Source: a virus
Reading direction: 5' to 3' (one strand)
Length of the DNA: 62,290 nucleotides
Virus record (IMG/VR): IMGVR_UViG_3300005529_000038
Span: 1 to 62,290 of that record
A program made the position numbers and the translations under genes. The stretch's first letter is position 1. Each line of letters starts with the position of its first letter. Shown piece after piece: positions 21,786 through 29,873 of this stretch. A model generated the notes under the pieces. The model was given only the letters and a program-made list of their open reading frames with translations. It had not been told where the DNA came from and ran no database searches.

Positions 21786-22036
21786 TGCGCCGTCGCCGCG
21801 GTCCAGTGCTCCCGCATCATCCGGAGCTGATGAAGCGCATCGGGCTCTACGTGCCCGACACCGAATTCAATCGCCGGGCGGCGGCTTACGCGAAGGAAGC
21901 GGCACGACGTTGCTACGTGAAGGCTCCACCGGAGCAGGTGAGGGCGCAGCGCCACCGGGCGGGCAAGCTGGGGGCTGCCGCCCGTTGGGGAAAGCCATCG
22001 CGACAATCGACTGGCGCAGAGCCATCACAGCCTTGA
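21785..22036 (+). CDS. Basic hypothetical protein, 83 aa
   Basis: MRRRRGPVLPHHPELMKRIG opens a basic protein with a helix (FNRRAAAYAKEAARRCYVKA). Its last 57 codons overlap the converging leftward gene ending at 21867, so the C-terminus may be shorter than the open frame. It is the last gene of this rightward run. Confidence 0.5.
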   Translation: MRRRRGPVLPHHPELMKRIGLYVPDTEFNRRAAAYAKEAARRCYVKAPPEQVRAQRHRAGKLGAAARWGKPSRQSTGAEPSQP

Positions 22037-22262
22037 ACAATTCGGCGCCGGTTTGATTCGTCGTATCGGCCAGGGCGGTGCGCTCCTCGAGCGTCATGCG
22101 CTCCACCGACCTGATCAGCATTTCCACCGAACGCATCAAGGTGATGACGTCGTCGACCTTCACCTTTGAGCCCGTGGCGAGATAGAGCCGCACGGCGTCC
22201 TGGACGCCCATGCGCGCGACGTCGAGATGCCGCGCGACGATATCGTCGGGAATGTCGGTCAT
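21867..22262 (-). CDS. Hypothetical protein, 131 aa
   Basis: MTDIPDDIVARHLDVARMGV opens a helical domain (VDDVITLMRSVEMLIRSVER), followed by a proline-rich tail ending RSNVVPLPSRKPPPGD. This is the last gene of the leftward unit read from the promoter at 24529. It converges with and overlaps the 83-aa rightward gene by 170 bases. Confidence 0.65.
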   Translation of the reverse strand: MTDIPDDIVARHLDVARMGVQDAVRLYLATGSKVKVDDVITLMRSVEMLIRSVERMTLEERTALADTTNQTGAELFKAVMALRQSIVAMAFPNGRQPPACPPGGAAPSPAPVEPSRSNVVPLPSRKPPPGD

Positions 22263-22519
22263 AGGCCACCTTCGCTCTTTGGGCGCGTCACCGCCAGAGC
22301 CTTTTGCCCCGCTTCGGTGACAAAAAATGTCGTCCCCTCGCCAATGACAAATCTCTCTTCCAGGAGACCGATAGCAGCGAGCCGATCCATGACGCGCCAG
22401 TCGCTGGACAACGTGGCGCTCTTCGTCAGACCAGATGGGGTCTTTACCCCGCCTACCAAAGAGTAGCGGGTGTTAATGAACCGCAGCACAGCAAGCTGCG
22501 CAGATCCAAGCTTTCTCAT
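22259..22519 (-). CDS. Winged-helix-like hypothetical protein, 86 aa
   Basis: The pattern MRKLGSAQLAVLRFINTRYS, TKSATLSSDWRVMDRLAAIG, then LLEERFVIGEGTTFFVTEAG resembles a small winged helix with a beta hairpin. It may be a regulator. It overlaps both neighbours by four bases. Confidence 0.6.
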   Translation of the reverse strand: MRKLGSAQLAVLRFINTRYSLVGGVKTPSGLTKSATLSSDWRVMDRLAAIGLLEERFVIGEGTTFFVTEAGQKALAVTRPKSEGGL

Positions 22520-22902
22520 GGCTTGCGCGCTTCCTGCGGTAGTGCATTGAGGCGGTCGTCGGCTTCGCGGGCGAGGTCCAGGATTGCATGCTCGTATTTG
22601 CTCCAGTTTTCCTGACCGCCAGCCGCCTCCTGCATCAGCGCAGCGGCGCGTGCCGTAAAGGGCATCTCCGCATCGCCAGTCGCGGCAGATGAGGGCGCAA
22701 CCGTTGACGACTGCATCGCATAGCGGTTGAGCGCAATCGCGACCCGCACCGCGTTGTCCCAGGTCGAGCCCTGCGCGATCACGGCATCAGGAATCGTCGT
22801 CGCGTTCGGGTCAACCAGTTCGAAGACGTCGGCATCGTGCGGGATGACAAAGAAGCGATCGACGCCGCGGACGTTGTGGCGAACGGCTTTATAGGTTGTC
22901 AA
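22516..22902 (-). CDS. Hypothetical protein, 128 aa
   Basis: The first 60 residues look like a small beta-alpha domain (VRGVDRFFVIPHDADVFELV; AQGSTWDNAVRVAIALNRYA). The second half is helical and acidic. The family is unrecognised. It overlaps the next upstream gene by 14 bases. Confidence 0.6.
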   Translation of the reverse strand: MTTYKAVRHNVRGVDRFFVIPHDADVFELVDPNATTIPDAVIAQGSTWDNAVRVAIALNRYAMQSSTVAPSSAATGDAEMPFTARAAALMQEAAGGQENWSKYEHAILDLAREADDRLNALPQEARKP

Positions 22903-23107
22903 AGCTCGCTCCTCCCCATTGCGTGACGTCGGCCTCCGTGGCCAATCCGGTCAAGGCGTGTGCGAAGTTTGCCGGCGCGATCTCCAGCCGGATCACCACG
23001 CCAGGCTTGTCGGTCCGACGAACCACGATGCAGATCGGTGCGACGTCTTCACCCTCGATGCGCGAGATATTGACCAGCGCCTTGGCGAAGGCCTTCGGCT
23101 TGCTCAT
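22889..23107 (-). CDS. Hypothetical protein, 72 aa
   Basis: MSKPKAFAKALVNISRIEGE leads to strands (CIVVRRTDKPGVVIRLEIAP) and a helix. It is probably a compact alpha/beta domain of unknown role. It starts four bases into the upstream stop region. Confidence 0.6.
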   Translation of the reverse strand: MSKPKAFAKALVNISRIEGEDVAPICIVVRRTDKPGVVIRLEIAPANFAHALTGLATEADVTQWGGASFDNL

Positions 23108-23343
23108 TCCTCGCCACCTTGCTGCGCCTCGAAGCTATCCGCCAGCGAGCGCGCCAGTTTCTTCGCGGCCCTGGCGATCGTATCGATGCCGGCATCAGAT
23201 TGCGCCAGGCCATCGATGCTTGTCATCGCCCAGAAGCCGAGGATGAGCGTGAGCATGGCGCCGACGTCGGCCGGCGAGCGGCCGGCAATCATGTGGTCGA
23301 AATAGGCCTTCGCGGCCGCGATGTGTTTGCTGTCGTCTGACAT
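23104..23343 (-). CDS. Hypothetical protein, 79 aa
   Basis: A helical protein (MSDDSKHIAAAKAYFDHMIA) with one moderately hydrophobic helix (DVGAMLTLILGFWAMTSIDG) that could be buried or membrane-associated. It has an acidic end. The family is unknown. Confidence 0.6.
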   Translation of the reverse strand: MSDDSKHIAAAKAYFDHMIAGRSPADVGAMLTLILGFWAMTSIDGLAQSDAGIDTIARAAKKLARSLADSFEAQQGGEE

Positions 23344-23354
23344 TCGCTCGCTCC

Positions 23355-23684
23355 TCAGAACGGAATGCTGTCGCTGTAGTCGGGGCAGGCGTTCATCGCC
23401 GCGACGTGAGCCACCTTCAGCGCGTCCACCTCTGGCGATGATGGGGCTTTCGCTAGAGCCGCCTCAACCGCCTTGTGCAAGTCCTCCAGCTTCGGCTTGG
23501 CGCGCTCGCGCGCCTGCTCCAGGTGGCGCGCGTGATTGGCGTGGTTGATTGCATCGCGCCGCACTTCATTGCGTTCGCCTTCAGCCACGTTGCAGCGGCG
23601 ATCGGATGCCTCCCTGACCGCGACAAGATCGATGATGCGGTCGACCAGCCGATCGAAAGCATCGGCTCCGGTGAATTCAGACAT
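23355..23684 (-). CDS. Hypothetical helical protein, 109 aa
   Basis: A long central helix (NHARHLEQARERAKPKLEDL) with high charge. It starts MSEFTGADAFDRLVDRIIDL and ends CPDYSDSIPF. It is probably coiled coil. It lies ten bases downstream of the radical SAM gene. Confidence 0.6.
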   Translation of the reverse strand: MSEFTGADAFDRLVDRIIDLVAVREASDRRCNVAEGERNEVRRDAINHANHARHLEQARERAKPKLEDLHKAVEAALAKAPSSPEVDALKVAHVAAMNACPDYSDSIPF

Positions 23685-23693
23685 GGCAACTCC

Positions 23694-24500
23694 TCAGTGA
23701 TGCTGCGGCACGCGCAACGGGTTGTGGTAACCAGGCGGCAAAAATGGCTGCAGGTCTTTCTTGATGTAGTGGGCCTTGCCGAGCGCCTGCAGCTTGTCGA
23801 TCATGCGCAGCGTGTAGTCGCGCCAGTCGAGCACGTTGGTGATCGACGGCACGTAGTTGGCGCGCCCGACCTTGTAGAGATCGACAAAGCCGTGTGTCGC
23901 GTCGACGATCGACAGCGACGACTCGAGATCAAGCGTCGGCTCGAGCGACACCCAGGTGAAGATGCCGCGCTCATGAAACTTGCGCAGCGTCTCGATCCTG
24001 TTCCACGGCAGCGCCGCGTTGCGTTCCCATTTCTCGGAAAACCTGGCGTCGAGCGAGGTCAGCGTCGAGGCGAAGGCGTCGCGATCGGGACGGAACGCAT
24101 AGAGATCCTGCAAGGCCCGATCGCCGCCCTTGGTCAGCGTGCAGAAGCCGAGCCCTGCACCGCGCAAATATTCCAGCGTCGTGCGGGTCAGGTGATTGTC
24201 GCCAGGATGGTACGGGTCCGTCGTGAAACTGAGCATCACTTGCTCGGTGACGCCGAGCTGCTGATACTTGCGGCAATCGGCTGTCAGCCGCTCGATGAAG
24301 TCGGCGCGCGGCACCGCGCCGGCGTCGAATTCCTTGCGGTCCTGCTTGGTCACGCGCGGCACGTAGCAATAGGCACAGCCGTGCCCACATCCGCGGTATG
24401 GATTGCAGGCCAGCGGGGCGTATTCGCCCGCCTGGCCCTTCGGCGCATAGATGATCGTGCAGCCTTTGACGGACACTCCGTCGTCGTTGAGCGTCGGCAT
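23694..24500 (-). CDS. Radical SAM protein of the SPL-like (COG1533) type, 268 aa
   Basis: NPYRGCGHGCAYCYVPRV contains the CX3CX2C cluster (C38, C42, C45) that binds the 4Fe-4S centre and S-adenosylmethionine. LSFTTDPYHPGDNHLTRTTL and FTWVSLEPTLDLESSLSIVD match later strands of the barrel in spore-photoproduct-lyase-like proteins. The start is taken as ATG 24500; the longer frame would read through the promoter. It is promoter-proximal in its unit, so it is probably the key product. The substrate is unknown; a nucleic-acid modification is one possibility. Confidence 0.8.
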   Translation of the reverse strand: MPTLNDDGVSVKGCTIIYAPKGQAGEYAPLACNPYRGCGHGCAYCYVPRVTKQDRKEFDAGAVPRADFIERLTADCRKYQQLGVTEQVMLSFTTDPYHPGDNHLTRTTLEYLRGAGLGFCTLTKGGDRALQDLYAFRPDRDAFASTLTSLDARFSEKWERNAALPWNRIETLRKFHERGIFTWVSLEPTLDLESSLSIVDATHGFVDLYKVGRANYVPSITNVLDWRDYTLRMIDKLQALGKAHYIKKDLQPFLPPGYHNPLRVPQHH

Positions 24501-24528
24501 TGTAAACCCCGTTAACTGTGATGAGATA

Positions 24529-24564
24529 AACATACGTCATCGCGACGTATGACGCTAGGGCGTA
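24529..24564 (-). promoter_or_regulatory. Leftward promoter region with two overlapping operators
   Basis: Minus strand: -10 TATGTT (24534-24529), with operator TACGTCGCGATGACGTA ending on its first TA. A second copy, TACGCCCTAGCGTCATA, overlaps the first by two bases upstream. The -35 (TAGCGT) is weak, so an activator role is as possible as repression. The pair also lies just before the TerS start (24567), so it could govern late rightward transcription too. Confidence 0.6.
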
Positions 24565-24566
24565 GC

Positions 24567-25115
24567 ATGGGCAAAAGTGAAAAAAAGAAGCCGGCCGAAT
24601 CGGGCGACAAGCCGCGCGAGCGCAAGCGACTGGCGAAGATCGAATTCACGCCGGAACAGCGCAAGATCGTTGCCGGCCTCTCCGCGATCGGCTGCTCGCT
24701 CGATGAGATCGCCGCAACGCTGCGATCCTCCGGCCTGAAAATCTCCAACCGCTCGCTCGACGTGCATCTCAAAAAGGATGAGCTGCTGCGGCAGCAATAC
24801 GACGACGGCATCGCGACACGAAACGTCAAGCTTCGATCGCGCATGTTCCAGCAAGCGATGATGATGAACGGCGCTGGCGTGCATCAGGCTCAGTTCCTCG
24901 CGGTCAACTGGCTCGGCATGAAGCGCAACCCAGAGATCACCGACGAAGAGACCGCAAAGAATCAGGCCAAACATGACCAGGAGGCAGCAACTGCCCGCGA
25001 GCGCGTCACTGCTAAGCTCGAAGCTCTCTCCAAACGCCTCGCTGGCCGAGTTGCTGGCGGAGACACCGACGGAATTAAAAAGCTACCTGCGCCAGCTCAA
25101 GCAGAAGGAAATTGA
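24567..25115 (+). CDS. Putative terminase small subunit, 182 aa
   Basis: Start ATG 24567 (MGKSEKKKPAESGDKPRERK). IVAGLSAIGCSLDEIAATLR is an HTH-like DNA-recognition segment followed by a helical oligomerisation region (MFQQAMMMNGAGVHQAQFLA). The basic N-terminus and acidic/basic C-terminus suit a TerS. Identity rests mainly on position, overlapping the large terminase by 143 bases. No specific TerS family was recognised. Confidence 0.65.
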   Translation: MGKSEKKKPAESGDKPRERKRLAKIEFTPEQRKIVAGLSAIGCSLDEIAATLRSSGLKISNRSLDVHLKKDELLRQQYDDGIATRNVKLRSRMFQQAMMMNGAGVHQAQFLAVNWLGMKRNPEITDEETAKNQAKHDQEAATARERVTAKLEALSKRLAGRVAGGDTDGIKKLPAPAQAEGN

Positions 25116-26421
25116 AGCGCTCGAATATGACTGGCGGTTCTGGGCGCGCCGCAACCAGATGGAGCCGCCCGGCGAAGCCTGGTCGATCTGGGCGATCATT
25201 GCCGGCCGCGGTTTCGGCAAGACCCGCACCGGCGCCGAATGGATCCGCGGCCTTGCCTATCCCCGCGGCTCGACGCCGCTGACCGGCGGCAAGATCGGCC
25301 ATATCGCCCTGGTCGCAGAGACCGCGGCCGACGCCCGCGACGTCATGGTCGGCTACGGCAAGGGCCCGGGCGAGGCCAGCGGCCTGCTCCAGGTCTGCCC
25401 GCCGGACTTCCGCCCGACCTATGTCGGCTCGACCCGGTCGGTGACCTTCCCCAATGGCGTGAGCTGCACGCTCTACAACGGCACCGAGCCCGACCAGCTG
25501 CGCGGCCCGCAGCACGGCGCCGCGTGGTGCGATGAGCTGGCCAAATGGCGCTATGCGCAAGAGGCCTATGACCAGCTCGAATTCGGCCTGCGCATCGGCG
25601 ACAACCCGCGCACCGTGATCACCACGACACCGCGGCCGATCAAGCTGCTCAAGGATATCCTGGCCGAAGAGACGACGGTGATGACGCACGGCTCCACCGA
25701 GGAGAACCGGGCGAACCTGTCGGCCAAGTTCATCAAGCGCGTCATCGAGAAATACGAGGGAACGCGGCTCGGCCGGCAGGAGCTGGCGGCCGAGATCCTG
25801 GACGACACGCCTGGCGCGCTGTGGTCGCGCGCCATGATCGACGCCCAGCGTATCAAGCCGCATCAGCTGCCCGACCTGGTCAGGGTCGTCGTCGCGATCG
25901 ACCCGGCGGTGTCGACCAACGAAGACAGCAACGAAACCGGCATCATTTGCGCCGGCAAGACCGACGGGCCCGATCCCGATTACTACGTGCTCGAGGACGC
26001 CAGCGACGTCCACACCCCGGGCGAATGGGCAAAGGAAGCAGTCGCGCTGTTCGACGCCAGGCATGCCGACCGGATCGTCGGCGAGGTCAACAATGGCGGC
26101 AACATGGTGGAGTCGACCGTGCGCAATGAGCGCCCGCATATCTCCTACCGCGCCGTCCACGCCTCCCGCGGCAAGTACACCCGGGCCGAGCCGATCTCAG
26201 CGCTTTACGAAAAGAAAAAGGTCCATCACGTAGGAAGCTTTGCCCGGCTCGAGGACCAAATGTGTGCCTTCACCTCCGACTTCGACCGCAAGGCCAACGG
26301 CTACTCGCCCGACCGCATGGATGCGCTGGTCTGGGCGTTAACGGAGCTTAATTCGGTCGTGGTCGATGATGACGTCGGCGGCGTGGTCTCGGTCCCGAAG
26401 CCCGCTCAAACCCTATGGTGA
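24973..26421 (+). CDS. Terminase large subunit (DNA-packaging ATPase/nuclease), 482 aa
   Basis: Residues 77-84 (AGRGFGKT) are Walker A. GAAWCDELAKW is Walker B with the catalytic glutamate. VVVAIDPAVSTNEDSNETGI begins the RNase H-like nuclease domain, closed by GYSPDRMDALVWAL. The sequence type matches terminases of alphaproteobacterial phages and gene transfer agents. The start at 24973 overlaps TerS by 143 bases, which is long; an internal start cannot be excluded. It pumps DNA through the portal encoded next. Confidence 0.9.
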   Translation: MTRRQQLPASASLLSSKLSPNASLAELLAETPTELKSYLRQLKQKEIEALEYDWRFWARRNQMEPPGEAWSIWAIIAGRGFGKTRTGAEWIRGLAYPRGSTPLTGGKIGHIALVAETAADARDVMVGYGKGPGEASGLLQVCPPDFRPTYVGSTRSVTFPNGVSCTLYNGTEPDQLRGPQHGAAWCDELAKWRYAQEAYDQLEFGLRIGDNPRTVITTTPRPIKLLKDILAEETTVMTHGSTEENRANLSAKFIKRVIEKYEGTRLGRQELAAEILDDTPGALWSRAMIDAQRIKPHQLPDLVRVVVAIDPAVSTNEDSNETGIICAGKTDGPDPDYYVLEDASDVHTPGEWAKEAVALFDARHADRIVGEVNNGGNMVESTVRNERPHISYRAVHASRGKYTRAEPISALYEKKKVHHVGSFARLEDQMCAFTSDFDRKANGYSPDRMDALVWALTELNSVVVDDDVGGVVSVPKPAQTLW

Positions 26422-26427
26422 TCGACC

Positions 26428-29361
26428 TTGGCTGAAGACGAGATCAAGAAAGAGGCGGCCGTCGCGCCGCCTGGGCCGCCCAACGTCGAGCGCGACGCCA
26501 CGCTGGTCACCATCACCGGAGATCCCAAAGCCGGCCCGATGGCCGAGATCGGCGTCTCTGGCCTCAAGGCCTTCTCCGGCTACATCAACGAAGAATACCT
26601 GCATGAGCTGCAGGGCCAGAAGGCGATCAAGGCCTATAACACGATGGGGCATGACCCGATCGTGGCCGCGGTGCTGCAGGCGATCACGCTGATCCTGCGC
26701 GCCGTCGACTGGCGCATCGAGCCGGCCGACGACGGCAGCGACGTGCAGAACGATCACTCGGCCCAGGCCGAGAAGGAAGCCGAGTTTGCACAGCAGCTGC
26801 TCGACGACATGTCCCACACTTGGGAGGACACGGTCGGCGAGATTTGCAGCATGCTGCAATACGGCTGGAGCTATCTCGAGATCGTGCTCAAGACCCGCAA
26901 CGGTCCCGACCAGGACGACGGCGCGCGGCGATCGAAGTACGACGACGGCCGCATCGGCATCCGCAAGCTGCCGCTGCGCTCGCAGGACTCACTGTATCGC
27001 TGGCAGCTGCAGACCGACGGCGGCGTCGATGGCATGTGGCAGCAATCGCCGCAGGGCGGCCCGCAGCTGTTCATCCCGATCCAGCGCGCGCTGCTGTTCC
27101 GCACCACCTCGAAAAAGAATTCGCCGGAAGGCGTGTCGATCCTGCGCGCGTCCTACCGTCCTTGGTACGTCAAGCGCGGCATCGAGGACCATGAGGCGAT
27201 CGGCATCGAGCGCGAGCTCGCCGGCCTGCCCGTGGTCAAGATCCCGAAGAAATATCTGGCGCCCAACGCGGCGCCGGCCGACATCGCATTCATGAACAAG
27301 ATGACGGCGCTGGCGCGCGACGTGAAGATGAATTCGCAGGCCGGCGTGGTGCTGCCGAGCGAGACCTTCGTCAATCCGGACGGCACCTGGTCGTCGGTGC
27401 CGATGGTCAGCCTCGAGCTGTTGTCGAGCGGCAGCTCAAAGCGCGGCATCGACACCGACCCGGTGGTGAAGCGCTACAATCGCCTGATCGCGATGGCCGC
27501 CCTCGCCGACTTCCTCACGCTGGGCGATGAGAAGGGATCGTTCGCGCTCTCGCAAAACAAAAGCGAGCTGTTCCTGCGGGCCTGCAAAGCCTACCTCGAC
27601 CAGATCGGTTCGGTGATCAACCGTTTCCTGTTCCCGCGCATGTTCTCCTACAACGGCATCGCGCATGAGCTGTTGCCGACGGCCAAGCCTGGCCGCCTGT
27701 CACCGGTCAACCTCGCCGAGCTTGGCAACTACATCGCGCAACTGGCCTCCGCCGGCGCGCCGCTGTTCCCGAACCAAGACCTTTCCGATCATCTCGCCGA
27801 CGTCGCCGGCCTGCCGGAGCCGCCACAGGATATCGGTCTGTTGGCCGAGCCTGGCAGCGTGCCGCGCATGGGCCAGATCAATCCGGACACCGGCGAGCCG
27901 ATGACGCTCGACGAACACGCGGAGTTTCAGCAGGCGCAATACGGCGACCAGTCGTTCGAAGACCAGGCCATCACGCCGGCCGCAGCGCAAGGCGCAGGCG
28001 CGGCCAAGCGCCGTTTCTTCCCGGTCGGAGGCGCGCGCAAGCGGGCGCCCCTCCCTTTTTCGAAGCGGACGACGACGAAGTTTAACCAGGCGCACGATCA
28101 GCATGGCCGGTTCGCCGCGGCCACCGGCGCCGATTCGGATCATGGCGTCGTCCCGCCGAAGATGGCGGACGATGAGTGGCACCGCATCCTCGCCGAAGCC
28201 AAAGAGCGCAACGACACCACCGAGGCCCACGTCAACGACGTTCTCGGCTCGAAGAACAACATGGCGGTGTACACCCATCCAGATCGCCCGCAGCGACGCG
28301 TGGTCGTGTCGCGATCTTTGGACGCGCGCTACGGCATGCGGGTCACCGACTTTGACGAGAAAGGCCCGATCGGGCATCGCGAGTATTCGACCGGCGATCG
28401 GCGCGGCCTGCATTCGGAGATCAGTCAGGCGCTCGCCGGCGGCATGAAACGCACGGTGCTGAAGTATGACGAAAGCCTGCATCCGCGCGATGAGCACGGC
28501 CGCTGGACGTTCGGCAACGGTACCAACGGCATGGCGACCGCGCTCTACCAGCAAACGCTCGAGCCCAACGTCAAGCCGGAGGACATCTATAACCGCGTCG
28601 ACCCCGATGCGCAGCGCGCCGCGACCGAGCTCGAGGCCGACATGGCCAAACGCGTGCCGTCAGATCAGCCCGTCGAGCACGGCGGTTTTATGCGGCCAGA
28701 TGGCAGCTACACGCCGGAGCGCCAGGCGCTGCATGAGAAGCTGCTCGATCACGTCTTCACGCCGGAGCGGATCGATGCCGCAACGCCGGTGGAAGGCGAG
28801 AAGCCGACAATGACGATGCTGGGCGGCCGCGGCGGTTCTGGCAAAAGCTTCCTGACCGACCCGTCGAAAGGTGGTCCGGTCGACCCGAACCGAACCATCG
28901 TGCTCAACTCCGATGACTTCAAAACGCCGCTGGCGAAGGCGTCCGGCCTCGATGAGCGCTATGCAGCGCTCTACCATGAGGAATCCGATCACGTCCTCAA
29001 GATGGCATCGGCGCGCGCCAAGGCGCTTGGCGTCAATGTCGCGTTCGATGCGACGATGAAGAGTGAGAGTACCGCGGCCGCGCGCATGCTGGAGTATCAA
29101 AATGCCGGCTACGTCATCAACGGCCACTACGTTCACACGGCGCCGCAGCTGGCGGCGCAGCGTTCGATCGGGCGGTTCTACAAAGGCGGCAAGGCCAATG
29201 GTCGCTACGTGCCGCCGGCAGTGATCCTGGGCAACGTCAACAACGAAAAGAACTTCGACAAACTCAGTCCCAACTTCCGCAGCTGGTCGATCTGGGATAA
29301 CAACGGGTCCAAGCCCGCGCTGGTCGCGCATAGCCCGACCTTCAAACCGAGCTTTAGGTGA
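26428..29361 (+). CDS. Portal protein (DUF935/Mu gp29-like) fused to a zeta-toxin-like kinase, 977 aa
   Basis: The start is TTG 26428. Residues 1 to about 520 are a DUF935-type portal (KAYNTMGHDPIVAAVLQAIT; EGVSILRASYRPWYVKRGIE; LFLRACKAYLDQIGSVINRF). Two linker motifs follow, FNQAHDQHGRFA near 551 and HPRDEHGRWTFG near 688, flanking an unassigned domain at about 575-680. Residues about 790-960 look like a zeta/PezT kinase: Walker A GGRGGSGKS (799-807), LNSDDFKTP with D829/D830, VNVAFDATMKSE, and a late basic segment with R926. Zeta toxins phosphorylate UDP-N-acetylglucosamine. Portals are usually 450-550 aa. A twelve-copy portal ring would carry twelve kinases if the fusion is not cleaved. 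Confidence 0.82.
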   Translation: MAEDEIKKEAAVAPPGPPNVERDATLVTITGDPKAGPMAEIGVSGLKAFSGYINEEYLHELQGQKAIKAYNTMGHDPIVAAVLQAITLILRAVDWRIEPADDGSDVQNDHSAQAEKEAEFAQQLLDDMSHTWEDTVGEICSMLQYGWSYLEIVLKTRNGPDQDDGARRSKYDDGRIGIRKLPLRSQDSLYRWQLQTDGGVDGMWQQSPQGGPQLFIPIQRALLFRTTSKKNSPEGVSILRASYRPWYVKRGIEDHEAIGIERELAGLPVVKIPKKYLAPNAAPADIAFMNKMTALARDVKMNSQAGVVLPSETFVNPDGTWSSVPMVSLELLSSGSSKRGIDTDPVVKRYNRLIAMAALADFLTLGDEKGSFALSQNKSELFLRACKAYLDQIGSVINRFLFPRMFSYNGIAHELLPTAKPGRLSPVNLAELGNYIAQLASAGAPLFPNQDLSDHLADVAGLPEPPQDIGLLAEPGSVPRMGQINPDTGEPMTLDEHAEFQQAQYGDQSFEDQAITPAAAQGAGAAKRRFFPVGGARKRAPLPFSKRTTTKFNQAHDQHGRFAAATGADSDHGVVPPKMADDEWHRILAEAKERNDTTEAHVNDVLGSKNNMAVYTHPDRPQRRVVVSRSLDARYGMRVTDFDEKGPIGHREYSTGDRRGLHSEISQALAGGMKRTVLKYDESLHPRDEHGRWTFGNGTNGMATALYQQTLEPNVKPEDIYNRVDPDAQRAATELEADMAKRVPSDQPVEHGGFMRPDGSYTPERQALHEKLLDHVFTPERIDAATPVEGEKPTMTMLGGRGGSGKSFLTDPSKGGPVDPNRTIVLNSDDFKTPLAKASGLDERYAALYHEESDHVLKMASARAKALGVNVAFDATMKSESTAAARMLEYQNAGYVINGHYVHTAPQLAAQRSIGRFYKGGKANGRYVPPAVILGNVNNEKNFDKLSPNFRSWSIWDNNGSKPALVAHSPTFKPSFR

Positions 29362-29366
29362 GTATC

Positions 29367-29558
29367 ATGGCCGACGACAGCACCAACAGCACCGGCATCA
29401 AATCGAAGGCTGGCCCGATTCCTGATGCGGCTTTCGAGAACGATGCGGCCGCGGCGCTCGGCGATCCGCAGTTCAACGCGGAGGGCAAAAAGGCCTTCGA
29501 CGAAAAAACAGCCCGCCTCATCTCTGAGCGGGCTGCGCGGTTGGGTCGATCGACTTAG
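29367..29558 (+). CDS. Small acidic protein directly after the portal-kinase gene, 63 aa
   Basis: Start ATG 29367 (MADDSTNSTGIKSKAGPIPD) with AGGTGA upstream. It ends in a charged helix (FDEKTARLISERAARLGRST). It could be a head accessory, or a partner or inhibitor of the kinase domain because it follows that domain directly. It is not similar by eye to the epsilon antitoxin. It converges with the leftward gene at 29555. Confidence 0.55.
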   Translation: MADDSTNSTGIKSKAGPIPDAAFENDAAAALGDPQFNAEGKKAFDEKTARLISERAARLGRST

Positions 29559-29752
29559 GCTGCCAGGGTCTCCGGCGCCAGTTCACTTTCCGCCTCGCGG
29601 ATCGCCTCCGAGGTGATGACCTCGAAATTGCTGAGTAGCAGGTTGGCTTCCGAAAGAGTCTTGGGCGGGTTGAGCTTGATCGCCTCATTCATCACCGAGA
29701 CGATGTAGAGCAGTTTCTTTGCCGTGGTGATCGGCAACGGCTTGTAGGCCAT
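29555..29752 (-). CDS. Hypothetical helical protein, 65 aa
   Basis: MAYKPLPITTAKKLLYIVSV begins a helical protein with NEAIKLNPPKTLSEANLLLS. It is the only gene of the first inserted leftward unit, read from the double-operator promoter at 29804-29841. AAGGAGG upstream is preceded by a 6-bp hairpin. Confidence 0.65.
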   Translation of the reverse strand: MAYKPLPITTAKKLLYIVSVMNEAIKLNPPKTLSEANLLLSNFEVITSEAIREAESELAPETLAA

Positions 29753-29782
29753 TTTCGGCCTTCCTTTCCTCCTTTTTTGCCA

Positions 29783-29797
29783 GCGGGACCATCCCGC
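29783..29797 (-). promoter_or_regulatory. Leader hairpin before the 65-aa gene
   Basis: GCGGGA-TGG-TCCCGC on the minus strand, followed by TGGCAAAAAAGGAGG. It has the same geometry as the GGGCC-N3-GGCCC leader hairpins but a different stem. Confidence 0.5.
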
Positions 29798-29803
29798 AAG
29801 CTC

Positions 29804-29841
29804 AATATATGCCCTGGCGTCGCATACGTCAATATGACGTA
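29804..29841 (-). promoter_or_regulatory. Leftward promoter with two adjoining operators
   Basis: Minus strand: -35 TTGACG (29832-29827), 17-base spacer, -10 TATATT (29809-29804). Operator TACGTCATATTGACGTA (29841-29825) covers the -35. A weaker copy TGCGACGCCAGGGCATA (29824-29808) fills the spacer. The two 17-mers abut exactly. Confidence 0.7.
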
Positions 29842-29873
29842 GTTCCGGAATTCCGGATAGGATCGAAACGGTC

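Noticed and set aside
23475-24515. Long rightward open frame of 346 codons
   Set aside because: It is the antisense shadow of the radical SAM gene. Composition is arginine/valine/histidine-rich without motifs, while the opposite strand has the CX3CX2C cluster.
29367-29558. Epsilon antitoxin for the portal-linked kinase
   Set aside because: The position is suggestive but the 63-aa sequence shows no recognisable epsilon features, so it is listed only as a possible partner.
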